Positions 1 to 8,605 of a stretch of 64,000 nt of DNA are shown here, one piece after another. How positions within the stretch are numbered: the stretch's first letter is position 1; each line of letters opens with the position of its first letter. The translations under genes and the position numbers were made by a program. The notes beneath the pieces were generated by a model, which ran no database searches, was not told the DNA's origin, and worked only from the letters and a program-made list of their open reading frames with translations. The DNA lies in the NCBI GenBank assembly GCA_045641345.1, contig JAZUGR010000031.1, positions 1-64,000 on the forward strand, given 5' to 3'. Source of the stretch: Cacconaster sp045641345 (GTDB lineage: Bacteria > Bacteroidota > Bacteroidia > Bacteroidales > UBA932).

Positions 1-38
1 TTTCTCATTTTTTGTGGAATTAAGAATTAATAGATGGA

Positions 39-422
39 TTACTTCTTAGCAGCCTTCGGCCTCTTGGCACCGTAAAGCGAACGGGACTGGGTCCTGCCCT
101 CTACACCTGCCGTATCCAAAGCGCCCCTAAGGATGTGGTAGGGAACACCCGGAAGGTCCTTGGCACGACCGCCACGAACAAGCACGATGCTGTGCTCCTG
201 GAGATTGTGCCCCTCGCCCGGGATGTATGCGTTGACCTCTTTCTGGTTGGTGAGCCTTACACGCGCTACCTTACGCATAGCGGAGTTAGGCTTCTTCGGG
301 GTGGTTGTGTAAACACGTACACAAACGCCCCTCCTCTGAGGACAAGCATCCAGCGCGCGAGATTTGCTCTTCTCAAGAATAACCTCGCGTCCTTTGCGAA
401 CTAATTGTTGAATTGTTGGCAT
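39..422 (-). CDS. rpsL: 30S ribosomal protein S12
   Basis: Ribosomal protein S12 sits in the decoding centre of the small subunit. The 127-residue product is full length and carries the universally conserved TTTPKKPNSA and GGRAKDLPGV segments. Lys43 and Lys88, the usual streptomycin-resistance positions, are both wild-type lysine. Residue 94 is Pro (PGVPYH), where the E. coli protein has Arg (PGVRYH). The start is the ATG at 422 and a clear Bacteroidota promoter lies about 50 bases upstream. The gene is probably first in the usual str operon (rpsL, rpsG, fusA), whose remaining genes would lie beyond position 1. Bases 1-38 downstream hold no recognisable gene or strong hairpin. Identification is certain. 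Confidence 0.98.
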   Translation of the reverse strand: MPTIQQLVRKGREVILEKSKSRALDACPQRRGVCVRVYTTTPKKPNSAMRKVARVRLTNQKEVNAYIPGEGHNLQEHSIVLVRGGRAKDLPGVPYHILRGALDTAGVEGRTQSRSLYGAKRPKAAKK

Positions 423-474
423 AAATAGTTGTAACTCTTATATTTATGTGTTTTTCCGCATTTTTTGCGGGATG

Positions 475-505
475 CAAAGATACGGCTTTTATTTCGAATA
501 ACAAA
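475..505 (-). promoter_or_regulatory. Bacteroidota promoter of rpsL
   Basis: Read on the minus strand, TTTG (505-502), a 19-base spacer and TATCTTTG (482-475) match the Bacteroidota housekeeping promoter TTTG-N19-TANNTTTG exactly. The predicted transcript start leaves a leader of about 45-50 bases before the rpsL ATG. Confidence 0.8.
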
Positions 506-544
506 CAAGTTTTCAACATTTTTACACCCCGCCGGCGACAAATC

Positions 545-1726
545 CTACTTGAGACTGATTTTCCTGTACTCCACGTTGTAACCTATTGTGATGTACGGGT
601 TATAATCCTCTCCCTCGTGCCTGCGGAGCACCTCCACGGTGCGGCGGGTCATCTGCCTGTCGAGACGGCGATTGTGTTCAAGGTCGTATATCAGCTCGGG
701 AATCTCTTCGGCCCGTATCAGCATCAGTTCCGGCTTCACTATGAAGCAGACCGGCATATAGATGCCGCCACCCACATCCCTGGCCTCGCACGAAATCACC
801 TCACCGCCACGGCCTATCTCTATCTTGAGCAGGCCCCAGTCGTCCTCTATCACATGCACCGTGGCCCGCACGCCGCTGTGGCTGTCCTGCCACGAAAGGA
901 TATCCACCAGCTTGTCGCCATACTCGTAGGTACCTGTCAGCTCGAAGGTGTGGCTGGACGAGAACTTTCTGCCCCATTCGTTCTTTTCGCCATAAAGCAT
1001 CTCATAAAGGTTCACCTCGTCGAACAACGACAGGATATTCTCCTTCACCTCGCGGGGAAGTTTCTCGTTGCTCTCGAGAATGCGTTTGCCAGAGTCCACG
1101 GTGCGGGAGCCCTTCACGCTTCTTTCAAGAGCGGCTGCAGCCGAGAACTCATCCTTTGAAATCACGTGTTTGAGCAGCGGCCCGTAGCCCAGACGCCCCG
1201 CGGCCATCTTTAGCAGAAACGTCTTGAATCCGGACAGGATCGAAGCCACTTCAGGGATGCCGCTCGAAGCGATATTGTATGTAATGGAGGCGTCGTAACC
1301 GGCAAGCCGCCTGCGGTTTCTGTCGGCCGTCTTCCAAACCTGTGAAAGGATATACTTCGACGGAGCTTCGCCATCGGGTGTAAGATATGCCGCCGCCAGC
1401 ATTATCGGCTGGATGTCGAGACATACCGTGTCAACCTCCGTCACCCCGCGGCCCGAAAGGGGCACCGTGCGGTACTCGGTGCGGTAGCCCATTATCGCAT
1501 ATTCGAGCCTGGCACTGCCCCTGTCGGGGACTTTGATGGAATAGCGGCCGGATTCATCCGTCAGGGTGCCGGCGCCCGAAGAGGGCGAATATACCATGAC
1601 ATATTTTCCGGCCGTGAGCGTGGAATCCCTGAAAACCACCGTTCCGGTAATCGTGTGCCCTGCCGCCGGACAGGACTGAAGGATTATGGCCGCGGCGAAG
1701 GCCATCCAATACAAAAACCTGTTCAT
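545..1726 (-). CDS. exported protein with CarboxypepD_reg-like domain
   Basis: The product (393 residues) starts with a signal peptide (MNRFLYWMAFAAAIILQSC); the Ser-Cys followed by Pro-Ala could also be a weak lipobox. Residues about 25-100 resemble the carboxypeptidase regulatory-like beta-sandwich domain (CarboxypepD_reg / DUF4480 type: GTVVF..., GTLTDESGRYSI), common at the N-terminus of Bacteroidota cell-envelope proteins. The rest is not recognised. The ATG at 1726 was chosen over an upstream in-frame one because it opens the signal peptide and is preceded by AAAGGAGG, an unusually good Shine-Dalgarno sequence for this genome. It follows the MATE gene by 13 bases and is probably co-transcribed with it. 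The substrate or partner is unknown. Confidence 0.75.
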   Translation of the reverse strand: MNRFLYWMAFAAAIILQSCPAAGHTITGTVVFRDSTLTAGKYVMVYSPSSGAGTLTDESGRYSIKVPDRGSARLEYAIMGYRTEYRTVPLSGRGVTEVDTVCLDIQPIMLAAAYLTPDGEAPSKYILSQVWKTADRNRRRLAGYDASITYNIASSGIPEVASILSGFKTFLLKMAAGRLGYGPLLKHVISKDEFSAAAALERSVKGSRTVDSGKRILESNEKLPREVKENILSLFDEVNLYEMLYGEKNEWGRKFSSSHTFELTGTYEYGDKLVDILSWQDSHSGVRATVHVIEDDWGLLKIEIGRGGEVISCEARDVGGGIYMPVCFIVKPELMLIRAEEIPELIYDLEHNRRLDRQMTRRTVEVLRRHEGEDYNPYITIGYNVEYRKISLK

Positions 1727-1739
1727 ACGCCCTCCTTTG

Positions 1740-3059
1740 TCATATTTTGCCGAACACGGCCCTGCGTGCCGCAAGGCACATATACAGGACTCTGAAGGCA
1801 AGGTGCACAAAATATGCCAGATAGATGGACTGACAACCTATGGCAGGGGCGGAAATATAGTATGCGGCAAAGAACAATACCGCCGAAATGCATACGCTGT
1901 TGCGAAGGTCGACCGAAGCGGTGGCCCCTACGAATATGCCGTCCCAGGTAAATGCCACACAGCTCAGAAGCGGCATCAGCAGCAGCCAGAACAGATAGGG
2001 TTCGCACCCGGCGAGCACCTGGGGATCGTTGGTCACCAGGCGGAGCATCGGACGGGGGAACACGGCATACGCCACGGTGGAGAGAACCGTTATCACGGCC
2101 ACCCAGAAGAAGACTATGCGGACGGTGCGGCGGAGCATCGGAGCGTTCTTCTCTCCGATAAACCTGCCCGAGAGGGCTTCGCCCGCGAAGGCGAACCCGT
2201 CGAGGAAGTATGAATACAGCATGAACATCTTCATCATCACGGAGGCCACGGCAAGATTCACGTCACCGTAGCGGGCCGCGAAGACCGTGAAGAATACATA
2301 TAGTATGTTAAGACTGAAGGCTCTCACGAACAAGTCCCCGTTGACCTTGAAGAATTCCTTTATGTACCGCCACTTTATGCTTCTCGAAACGGATATCAGG
2401 CGGATGTGCCGGCGATAGACGGCCAGAAGCAGCACGGCGGCCACCATAAGCCCCGTCCATTGGGCCACGAGGGTGCCGAAAGCCACGCCGCGGATGCCGA
2501 GCCCGGTGTGGAAGGTGAGCCACCATCCGGCAAGCATATTGACAATATTGACCCATATGTCGACAATCATTGCCAGCACGGTGTTCTGCATGCCGATGAA
2601 CCACCCCTTGAACACAAAGAGCCACAGGGTTGCCGGAACGGCCCATATCCGGATGAAGAAATATTCCCTGGCTATCGCGGCCACTGCCGGAGAGCACCCC
2701 ACAACCCTGAGGGCCACCTCAACGTAGAAACTCTGTATCAGCAGGCATATCAGGGCCGCCCCCAATGCGGTGACCGAGCCTCTTGCAAACGTATCGGCCG
2801 CCGCCTCGTCGTCCTTTCTGCCGAAGGCCTGCGCCGTAAGGCCCCCCGTACCCATACGGAGAAATCCCATGTTCCAGTAAAGGAAGTCGAACAGCAGGGT
2901 CCCTATTGCAATGCCGCCCATCGACACGGCATCGCCTATGTGCCCGGCTATGGCCAGATCGACGATACCCACCAGAGGCACGGTGATGTTGGCCAGGATG
3001 CTGGGGCCCGCCAGGGAGAGAACGTGCCGGTTGAGGCTGCCTTTTATTGCATCAGCCAT
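1740..3059 (-). CDS. MATE family efflux transporter
   Basis: This polytopic inner-membrane protein of about 439 residues has roughly 12 hydrophobic helices in two halves, as in MatE/NorM/DinF transporters, which export drugs or metabolites in exchange for Na+ or H+. Family-typical features near the N-terminus are LAGPSILANITVPLVGIVD and the following AIAGHIGD. The start is the ATG at 3059 (MADAIKGSLNRH), not the upstream in-frame codons, which lie inside rsgA. Only two bases separate it from the rsgA stop, so the two genes are almost certainly co-transcribed. The sequence resembles the DinF-like subgroup. The substrate cannot be told from sequence. Confidence 0.9.
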   Translation of the reverse strand: MADAIKGSLNRHVLSLAGPSILANITVPLVGIVDLAIAGHIGDAVSMGGIAIGTLLFDFLYWNMGFLRMGTGGLTAQAFGRKDDEAAADTFARGSVTALGAALICLLIQSFYVEVALRVVGCSPAVAAIAREYFFIRIWAVPATLWLFVFKGWFIGMQNTVLAMIVDIWVNIVNMLAGWWLTFHTGLGIRGVAFGTLVAQWTGLMVAAVLLLAVYRRHIRLISVSRSIKWRYIKEFFKVNGDLFVRAFSLNILYVFFTVFAARYGDVNLAVASVMMKMFMLYSYFLDGFAFAGEALSGRFIGEKNAPMLRRTVRIVFFWVAVITVLSTVAYAVFPRPMLRLVTNDPQVLAGCEPYLFWLLLMPLLSCVAFTWDGIFVGATASVDLRNSVCISAVLFFAAYYISAPAIGCQSIYLAYFVHLAFRVLYMCLAARRAVFGKI

Positions 3060-3061
3060 AA

Positions 3062-4003
3062 CTACCTGTATTTTGAATCCTCCTCGAGCATTCCCAGATA
3101 TGAGTTGTAGCGCTCCGGGGATATGACACCCTCCTCCACCGCCTGCTTTACCGCGCATCCCGGTTCATGGGTGTGGGTGCAGGGCTTGAAGCGGCACTGC
3201 GGCATTACCTTCAGCATCTCGGGAAACCAGGTGCTCAGTTCCTCGTTCGGGAGGTCCACTATGCCGAAGCCCCGGAGGCCGGGAGTGTCTATCACGAAGC
3301 CGCCTCCGGCAAGGGGGTGCATTTCATAGAAGGTGGTGGTATGCTTTCCCTGCAGGTGGGATAGGGATATTTCGGCCGTTCGCAGCTCAAGTGAAGGATC
3401 CAGCGCCTTTATGAGCGAGCTCTTGCCCACTCCAGAGGGGCCGGAGAACAGGGAGATCCCTTCGCGGCACAGACTCCGCAGGGCGTCGATTCCCTCGCCG
3501 GTGCGTGCCGAAGTTTCCATCATTTCGTATCCGGCCTTGCCGTAGATGGACTCGAAGGCATCACGCGCCTCCGAGATGGAAGGATCTTCGATATCTGTCT
3601 TGTTGATCACTATCGTGACCGGTACGCCATAGGCCCGGCAGGTTACCAGAAAGCGGTCGATGAACTCCGGCTTGACCTGCGGGAAAGCCACCGTGACCAC
3701 AAGCAGCGCCCTGTCGAGGTTGGCTGCGATTATGTGGTTTTCGCGGGAGAGATTGGTTGAGCGGCGCACCACGCAATTGGCCCGCGGCAGGATTTCGTCG
3801 ATGGTGGCGATGCTCTCTGAAGAGGCGCCCTCCAGGCTGTAATGCACCCTGTCGCCCACAGCCACCGGATTGGTGGAGGCAGAGCCGGAGAGCCGTACCC
3901 TGCCGCGGATCACGGCCGGGAACGGGTCCCACTCGGGAAGAGCCGAAAGCAGATAATGGCTCCCCGTATGCTTTACAACTGTGGCTTCGCCGCTCTGTTT
4001 CAT
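3062..4003 (-). CDS. rsgA: ribosome small subunit-dependent GTPase A
   Basis: RsgA (YjeQ) is a circularly permuted GTPase that checks late maturation of the 30S subunit. The 313-residue product shows the N-terminal OB-fold, then G4 (NKTD) before G1 (GPSGVGKSS) and G3 (DTPGLRGFG), the permuted order that defines the family. The C-terminal zinc motif (C..KPCTHTHEPGC) is intact. The start is the ATG at 4003. A -7 box lies only about 9 bases upstream, so the mRNA may be nearly leaderless. It heads a minus-strand run with the MATE and CarboxypepD_reg genes. Confidence 0.96.
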   Translation of the reverse strand: MKQSGEATVVKHTGSHYLLSALPEWDPFPAVIRGRVRLSGSASTNPVAVGDRVHYSLEGASSESIATIDEILPRANCVVRRSTNLSRENHIIAANLDRALLVVTVAFPQVKPEFIDRFLVTCRAYGVPVTIVINKTDIEDPSISEARDAFESIYGKAGYEMMETSARTGEGIDALRSLCREGISLFSGPSGVGKSSLIKALDPSLELRTAEISLSHLQGKHTTTFYEMHPLAGGGFVIDTPGLRGFGIVDLPNEELSTWFPEMLKVMPQCRFKPCTHTHEPGCAVKQAVEEGVISPERYNSYLGMLEEDSKYR

Positions 4004-4011
4004 TGCGATGG

Positions 4012-4019
4012 CAAAGATA
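4012..4019 (-). promoter_or_regulatory. -7 box of rsgA
   Basis: TATCTTTG on the minus strand matches TANNTTTG. Its downstream edge is 9 bases from the rsgA start codon, which predicts a very short or absent 5' leader. Confidence 0.6.
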
Positions 4020-4073
4020 GCGAAATTTAACGGAGGGTTTTGCGGCCGCCTGCAGGAAAAATTAAAAAAAGAC

Positions 4074-4081
4074 TATCTTTG
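4074..4081 (+). promoter_or_regulatory. -7 box of the polyprenyl synthase operon
   Basis: TATCTTTG on the plus strand lies 20 bases before the start at 4101, back to back with the rsgA promoter. I do not see a -33 TTTG at the expected distance. Confidence 0.6.
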
Positions 4082-4100
4082 CAGTCCTAAAATCTGTTTT

Positions 4101-5075
4101 ATGTTCCAGCAGGAGTTAATCAATGAGATTGTGGAAAAGGGGTTGATGTCGTTGGATTGGACAATGCAGCCCCAGAGCCTCTACGAGCCGGTGGAGTATA
4201 TGCTGAGCATCGGCGGCAAGCATATCCGCCCGAAGCTGTGCCTCACATCCTACAATCTTTTCAGCGACAATATTCCGCAGAATGTGATATGGCCCGCACT
4301 CGCTCTCGAGGTGTTCCATCAGTTCACCCTGCTTCACGACGACATAATGGACCGTTCCGACACCCGAAGAGGCCACCCTACGGTACATTGCAAGTGGGAT
4401 GAAAACACCGCAATCCTCTCCGGCGACGTAATGTCGATCATGGCCTACAAATATCTTTCCCAGGGTCCGGCCGACAAGCTTCCGGCTCTGCTCCGTCTTT
4501 TCAACGACATGGCGGCCGACATTTGCGAAGGGCAGCAGAAAGACATGGACTTCGAGAAACTGCCGTTTATCACGATGGCCGACTATATCGATATGATAAG
4601 CCTCAAGACGGGCGCCCTGATTGCCTCAAGCGCCTGTATGGGAGCATTGCTCGCAGGGCAGGACGAGGCCACCTGCAAGGCCTTGTATGATTTCGGGATG
4701 AACGTCGGAATAGCCTTCCAGATAACCGACGACTACCTCGACACCTTCGGAGATGCCAGAATCTTCGGCAAGCCGATAGGGGGTGACATAGTCAACGGCA
4801 AGAAGACCTGGCTGCTGGTCGAAACCCTGCACCGCAGCGTGTCGGAGGCGCAGAAGGCCAATCTCGAGGCCATAATGTCGATGACCGGGAATGAAGAGAA
4901 GATAGAGGCGATGACGGCTCTCTACACCGACCTCGGAGTGAAAGACGATGCCGAAAAGGCGATAACCAGATATTACGACAGCGCGATGGAAGCCCTTGAC
5001 AGGGCCCACCTCACCGACGAGGGCCGGGAGAGGCTCGCCGATTTTGCCGGAGCATTGGCCCACCGTGAAAAATAA
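4101..5075 (+). CDS. trans-polyprenyl diphosphate synthase
   Basis: This isoprenyl diphosphate synthase (324 residues) condenses isopentenyl diphosphate onto allylic diphosphates. The first aspartate-rich motif is LLHDDIMDRSDTRRG, typical of farnesyl/geranylgeranyl synthases, and the second is FQITDDYLDTFGD. The KHIRPKL motif near the N-terminus is also present. The start is the ATG at 4101 (MFQQELINEIV), placed 20 bases after a TATCTTTG box; the upstream in-frame codons run back into rsgA. Chain length (farnesyl, geranylgeranyl or longer) cannot be settled by eye. The products would feed quinone or undecaprenyl synthesis. It overlaps the next gene by 11 bases. Confidence 0.92.
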   Translation: MFQQELINEIVEKGLMSLDWTMQPQSLYEPVEYMLSIGGKHIRPKLCLTSYNLFSDNIPQNVIWPALALEVFHQFTLLHDDIMDRSDTRRGHPTVHCKWDENTAILSGDVMSIMAYKYLSQGPADKLPALLRLFNDMAADICEGQQKDMDFEKLPFITMADYIDMISLKTGALIASSACMGALLAGQDEATCKALYDFGMNVGIAFQITDDYLDTFGDARIFGKPIGGDIVNGKKTWLLVETLHRSVSEAQKANLEAIMSMTGNEEKIEAMTALYTDLGVKDDAEKAITRYYDSAMEALDRAHLTDEGRERLADFAGALAHREK

Positions 5076-6300
5076 TCTTGAGATAATGGCCCCGGCGGGC
5101 AACTTCGAGTGCCTGCAAGCCGCCATACAGGGCGGTGCCGATGCCGTATATTTCGGAGTGGGCAAACTCAACATGCGGAGTCATTCGGCAAACAACTTCG
5201 CCGTGGAAGACCTTCCCCAGGTGTGCCGGATATGCCGCGAGGCTGGAATCAAGTCGTATCTCACCCTCAACATAGTATTGTACGACGAAGACCTGGAGCC
5301 GATGCGCCAGGTAGTCCTCGCCGCCAAGCAGGCCGGCATAACGGCCATCATCGCCTCGGATATGGCGGCCATTTCCTTCTGCCGGCAGCAGGGCGTGGAA
5401 GTGCATATCTCCACCCAATTGAGCATATCCAACCTCGAAAGCCTGCGGTTCTACTCGCAGTGGGCCGACGTGATAGTGCTGGCAAGGGAACTGAATCTCA
5501 ATCAGGTCAGGGAAATCAGCCGTGCCATACGCGAAGAGGGCATCAAGGGGCCCTCGGGCAACCTTCTCCAGATAGAGATGTTCTGCCACGGAGCCCTCTG
5601 CATGGCCATTTCGGGCAAGTGCTACCTTTCGCTCCACGAGTACAATGCCTCGGCAAACCGGGGCAGCTGCTATCAGCTATGCCGGCGGGGATATGAGGTC
5701 ACAGACCTCGAAACCGGTATGCAGCTGAACATCGACAACAAATACATAATGTCGCCCAAGGACCTATGCACCATAGAGTTCATCGACAAAATCGTGGATG
5801 CCGGGGTTACAGTATTCAAGATAGAGGGGCGCGCCCGCTCCAGCGAATATGTCAAGACCGTCACACGCGCTTATCGTGACGCGGCGGATGCCGTACTTGA
5901 GGGGACCTTCTCGAGCGAATTGGCTGCCGGACTCAAGGAGAAACTCGCCACCGTATTCAACCGCGGATTCTGGGACGGATACTATCAGGGAGCCCGGCTT
6001 GGGCAGTGGAGCGATGCCTACGGCAACAAGGCCACGCGGACCAAGACCTATCTGGGCAAGGTGACCAACTGGTTCAGCAAACTTCAGGTTGCCGAAATCA
6101 CAATGGAGACAGGGTCTTTCAAGATTGGCGACACGCTCATAATATCGGGCCCGACCACCGGAGTTGCAGAAACCGCAATAACGGAAATACGGCTCGACAG
6201 CGGAGTGGTGGAAAAAGCGCAGAAAGGCGATGTGTGCAGCATTCCGATCCCCTCTTCGGGCAAGGTGCGCAAGGGCGACAAGGTATTTCTCTTCGCCTGA
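5065..6300 (+). CDS. U32 family peptidase-like RNA hydroxylation protein (TrhP/RlhA type)
   Basis: The U32 family includes YegQ/TrhP and YdcP/RlhA, which take part in prephenate-dependent hydroxylation of tRNA U34 or 23S rRNA C2501. The N-terminus (LEIMAPAGNFECLQAAIQGG) and the cysteine-rich iron-sulphur region (C-HGALC-.-SGKC, then NRGSCYQLCRRGY) are diagnostic. I place the start at the GTG at 5065, because the upstream in-frame ATG lies deep inside the previous gene and no family member has that extension. An internal ATG at 5086 is the alternative. The overlap with the polyprenyl synthase suggests translational coupling. The gene ends 2 bases from the convergent C10 protease gene. Which RNA it modifies is not clear. 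Confidence 0.88.
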   Translation: MKNNLEIMAPAGNFECLQAAIQGGADAVYFGVGKLNMRSHSANNFAVEDLPQVCRICREAGIKSYLTLNIVLYDEDLEPMRQVVLAAKQAGITAIIASDMAAISFCRQQGVEVHISTQLSISNLESLRFYSQWADVIVLARELNLNQVREISRAIREEGIKGPSGNLLQIEMFCHGALCMAISGKCYLSLHEYNASANRGSCYQLCRRGYEVTDLETGMQLNIDNKYIMSPKDLCTIEFIDKIVDAGVTVFKIEGRARSSEYVKTVTRAYRDAADAVLEGTFSSELAAGLKEKLATVFNRGFWDGYYQGARLGQWSDAYGNKATRTKTYLGKVTNWFSKLQVAEITMETGSFKIGDTLIISGPTTGVAETAITEIRLDSGVVEKAQKGDVCSIPIPSSGKVRKGDKVFLFA

Positions 6301-6302
6301 TT

Positions 6303-8150
6303 CTAATTCACCTTTATCACTCTTACCAGGGTTTCCTTGCGTATCACCCGGCCGGAAGCCGAGCCGTTACGCAGTTCCACCTCAGCCCTGACGGTATGCC
6401 TGCCGCCCGTGAGGATAACGGAGTGGACTTCGTTGTCAAGCTGCCTGCCGTCGAAATACCATACCGTAAACGGATACGAATTGACTCCGGAGATTCTCAA
6501 ATCCAGCACGTCACCTGCCTTGTAGCCATCCTTGCTGATGTCTATTACCGGAAAGTCGAATGCGCTCACCTCGTCGACGATTGCTTCCGATTTGCGGTTG
6601 AGATAATATGGGTCAGCCTTGATGGGTGTCCATTTGCCTCCTTCCTCCCTGTAGCAGCACACAAGCTTGTCGCCGAGGACAACTTCTGATGTAATCCTGC
6701 ACTCCAACGTCATAGGACTCGTATAATAGCACCCCGATGCAAGGGTGGTGAACCGCGTGGAATCATAAACTTCCTTGATTTCTCCGTTGCCATCGACAAG
6801 GGCTGGAGCATATTTCAGGCGGGCAGACCCCATATCTGTTCCGGGCACGATACCGATATTGTCGTTGTAGATGTCGCCGGCCGAGGCGGTGACCGTGTTG
6901 CCGCGGGCTATCTTGCCGGTGACGGAAAAGCCACCCTTCCCGGTCTGGTTGATATACGTTATTTTTATTACCGGGTGCCCTCCGGCATAGGGTCGGATTC
7001 CGACGGTGGCATTCTGCCGGTAGTTGAAGTAGAAGTCCTCGCCGGGTTCAAGGGCATGTAGGCGGAAAAACCCGTTGTCCTTTCCCGACCAGCCCCAGTT
7101 TATATGGAAGTACTCATTCGTGCCATAGCCGTCGATTACGAATTCGTGCCCGCCATTTTCGCTCGAGCCCGAATAGCACAGGGGACGGCCGCCGTCGATT
7201 TCGGAGCGGAGCATATCGGCCCATTCTTTGTATTTCATCGCATCCCGGTCGATACAGACCGCCGTGGAGTCATACGACATATATTTTACCAGAAGCGGGG
7301 CGACATCCTCACAGAAGGCGCCCGTACCGGCACTTTCGTCTTCAACGCCGTTATAGGAAGAGCGCAGCATCACGCCCAGGTCGAACAGGAGCGAGGATAC
7401 GGCATCGGCTTCCTCCTGTGAAGGCGAAATTCCGTAATAGCTGTCGCGCATCGCCGACCAGTTGTAAACCGCCGAAAGGGTGTGTCCTTCCTGGGTGCGC
7501 CGGTTCCCCATATCGGTCCTGTATTCATAGTCGGGCAGTGTCCCGCTTGCCCCCTTGGGCCATTGATGGAATTTCATTATTTCACCCATCGCGGTGGCCA
7601 CACAGCCTGTCACCGACTGCTGCCCGTCAACTTCGGGGCACTTGTCGTTGAACGGCGCCCCCTGATCCCACCTCGGCGTCTTGAGATTCTTCAATACGAT
7701 ATAATCCTCTCCTGATTCGCCTCTCGAAGTGACACTCTCCCAAAGCCGTGCTACGGCCTCGACGGCCTTGATTCCGTTGCGGCGGATATATTCCATCTGA
7801 TCGGCGTAACCCTTGAACCATCCTCTGACATTCGACGGCATATCTTCACACGAGAAAGAGCCCTCGTCGGAAAAGCCCAGGACGGGAGCGGCCGCGTCAT
7901 CGCCGGAAATCACCACGAATCCCCCGCCATCGATGTTGAATACGTAAAACGGAGGCTGCGAAGAAGACCTTGTGGAAGAATCGGTGCCGTCCCATACAAG
8001 AGAGACCTTGCCGCCTCCCCTGGTACCGGATGACGAAAATGCCGAGGCGGCCCTGCGCGCCGTTTCTTCCGACACATTGAGGGCAAGGGCACAGACTGCC
8101 TGCAGCAGCAGGGCAACCAGAAGCGTTGTCTTTTTCATAAGGCCGTTCAT
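6303..8150 (-). CDS. C10 family cysteine peptidase (streptopain-like), secreted
   Basis: This 615-residue zymogen of the SpeB/interpain family has a signal peptide (residues 1-24), a propeptide to about residue 155, a catalytic domain, and C-terminal beta-sandwich extensions. The nucleophile Cys183 lies in QSVTGCVATAMGEIMKFHQWP and His335 in NGGHEFVIDGYG; the downstream FHINWGWSG block is also conserved. C10 proteases in Bacteroidota are secreted or lipid-anchored and cleave host or bacterial proteins. The start overlaps the upstream small lipoprotein gene by 4 bases (ATGA), so the two are translationally coupled. In B. fragilis and S. pyogenes, C10 protease genes are paired with small inhibitor genes. 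A start at the second Met (8138) is also possible. Confidence 0.92.
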   Translation of the reverse strand: MNGLMKKTTLLVALLLQAVCALALNVSEETARRAASAFSSSGTRGGGKVSLVWDGTDSSTRSSSQPPFYVFNIDGGGFVVISGDDAAAPVLGFSDEGSFSCEDMPSNVRGWFKGYADQMEYIRRNGIKAVEAVARLWESVTSRGESGEDYIVLKNLKTPRWDQGAPFNDKCPEVDGQQSVTGCVATAMGEIMKFHQWPKGASGTLPDYEYRTDMGNRRTQEGHTLSAVYNWSAMRDSYYGISPSQEEADAVSSLLFDLGVMLRSSYNGVEDESAGTGAFCEDVAPLLVKYMSYDSTAVCIDRDAMKYKEWADMLRSEIDGGRPLCYSGSSENGGHEFVIDGYGTNEYFHINWGWSGKDNGFFRLHALEPGEDFYFNYRQNATVGIRPYAGGHPVIKITYINQTGKGGFSVTGKIARGNTVTASAGDIYNDNIGIVPGTDMGSARLKYAPALVDGNGEIKEVYDSTRFTTLASGCYYTSPMTLECRITSEVVLGDKLVCCYREEGGKWTPIKADPYYLNRKSEAIVDEVSAFDFPVIDISKDGYKAGDVLDLRISGVNSYPFTVWYFDGRQLDNEVHSVILTGGRHTVRAEVELRNGSASGRVIRKETLVRVIKVN

Positions 8151-8605
8151 TTGACCACCACTATGTATCCGATTTTATGGTCGGCGTCCACTATCCAGCA
8201 TCTGTCGGACGAAACCTTGATGCAGGTTCCGTTCCCTTCGCCGGAAGATGGTATCTTGGAAGTCCCCGCACAAACCGTTCTGATGGTGCAGTTGTCCCCC
8301 TCCTCAAGGGCCGAGGTGACACCGACGCGGAAAGCCTTTCCGGCATCCATATCGGTAACTCCGCAATAATCCATTCCGGATAATGAATAATACGAGTATT
8401 GGTTCCTGCCTTCGCTGTATGCCACTATGGGCTGAACGCTCGTACCCGACATATCGTACGCTCCGGGAGCAGTCATCTCCTTCAGCTGGTCCTCGACCGG
8501 AGGTTCCTCGGGGCCGGGGTCGACGGATGAAGCACAACCGAACGGCGCCAAGCTGCAGAGCACCGCCACCAGGGCGTGAATCAAACGTTTTCTTCCTGCA
8601 TCCAT
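8147..8605 (-). CDS. small lipoprotein of unknown function, coupled to C10 protease
   Basis: This 152-residue product has a short lipoprotein signal (MDAGRKRLIHALVAV..., lipobox APFGC with Cys24). A Pro/Glu-rich linker follows, then a compact domain with several cysteines ending in RCWIVDADHKIGYIVVVK. I do not recognise the family. It overlaps the 3' end of the S41 protease gene by 25 bases and the start of the C10 protease by 4 bases, so all three genes form one transcription unit. Its size and position fit a cognate inhibitor or chaperone of the C10 protease, as in the SpeB-Spi and Bfp-Bfi pairs, but that is inference. The start at 8605 is the only one that gives a charged n-region. Confidence 0.7.
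   Translation of the reverse strand: MDAGRKRLIHALVAVLCSLAPFGCASSVDPGPEEPPVEDQLKEMTAPGAYDMSGTSVQPIVAYSEGRNQYSYYSLSGMDYCGVTDMDAGKAFRVGVTSALEEGDNCTIRTVCAGTSKIPSSGEGNGTCIKVSSDRCWIVDADHKIGYIVVVK

Noticed and set aside
1163..1168. CACGTG core in the CarboxypepD_reg gene, like parS
   Set aside because: The flanks (AAATCACGTGTTTG) do not match TGTTNCACGTGNAACA; the same holds for CACGTG at 42740, 49625 and 50180.
8605..8605. Lipoprotein gene as an artefact of overlap with the S41 gene
   Set aside because: Kept as real: it has a proper lipobox, a 4-base stop/start overlap with the protease gene, and codon use like its neighbours.
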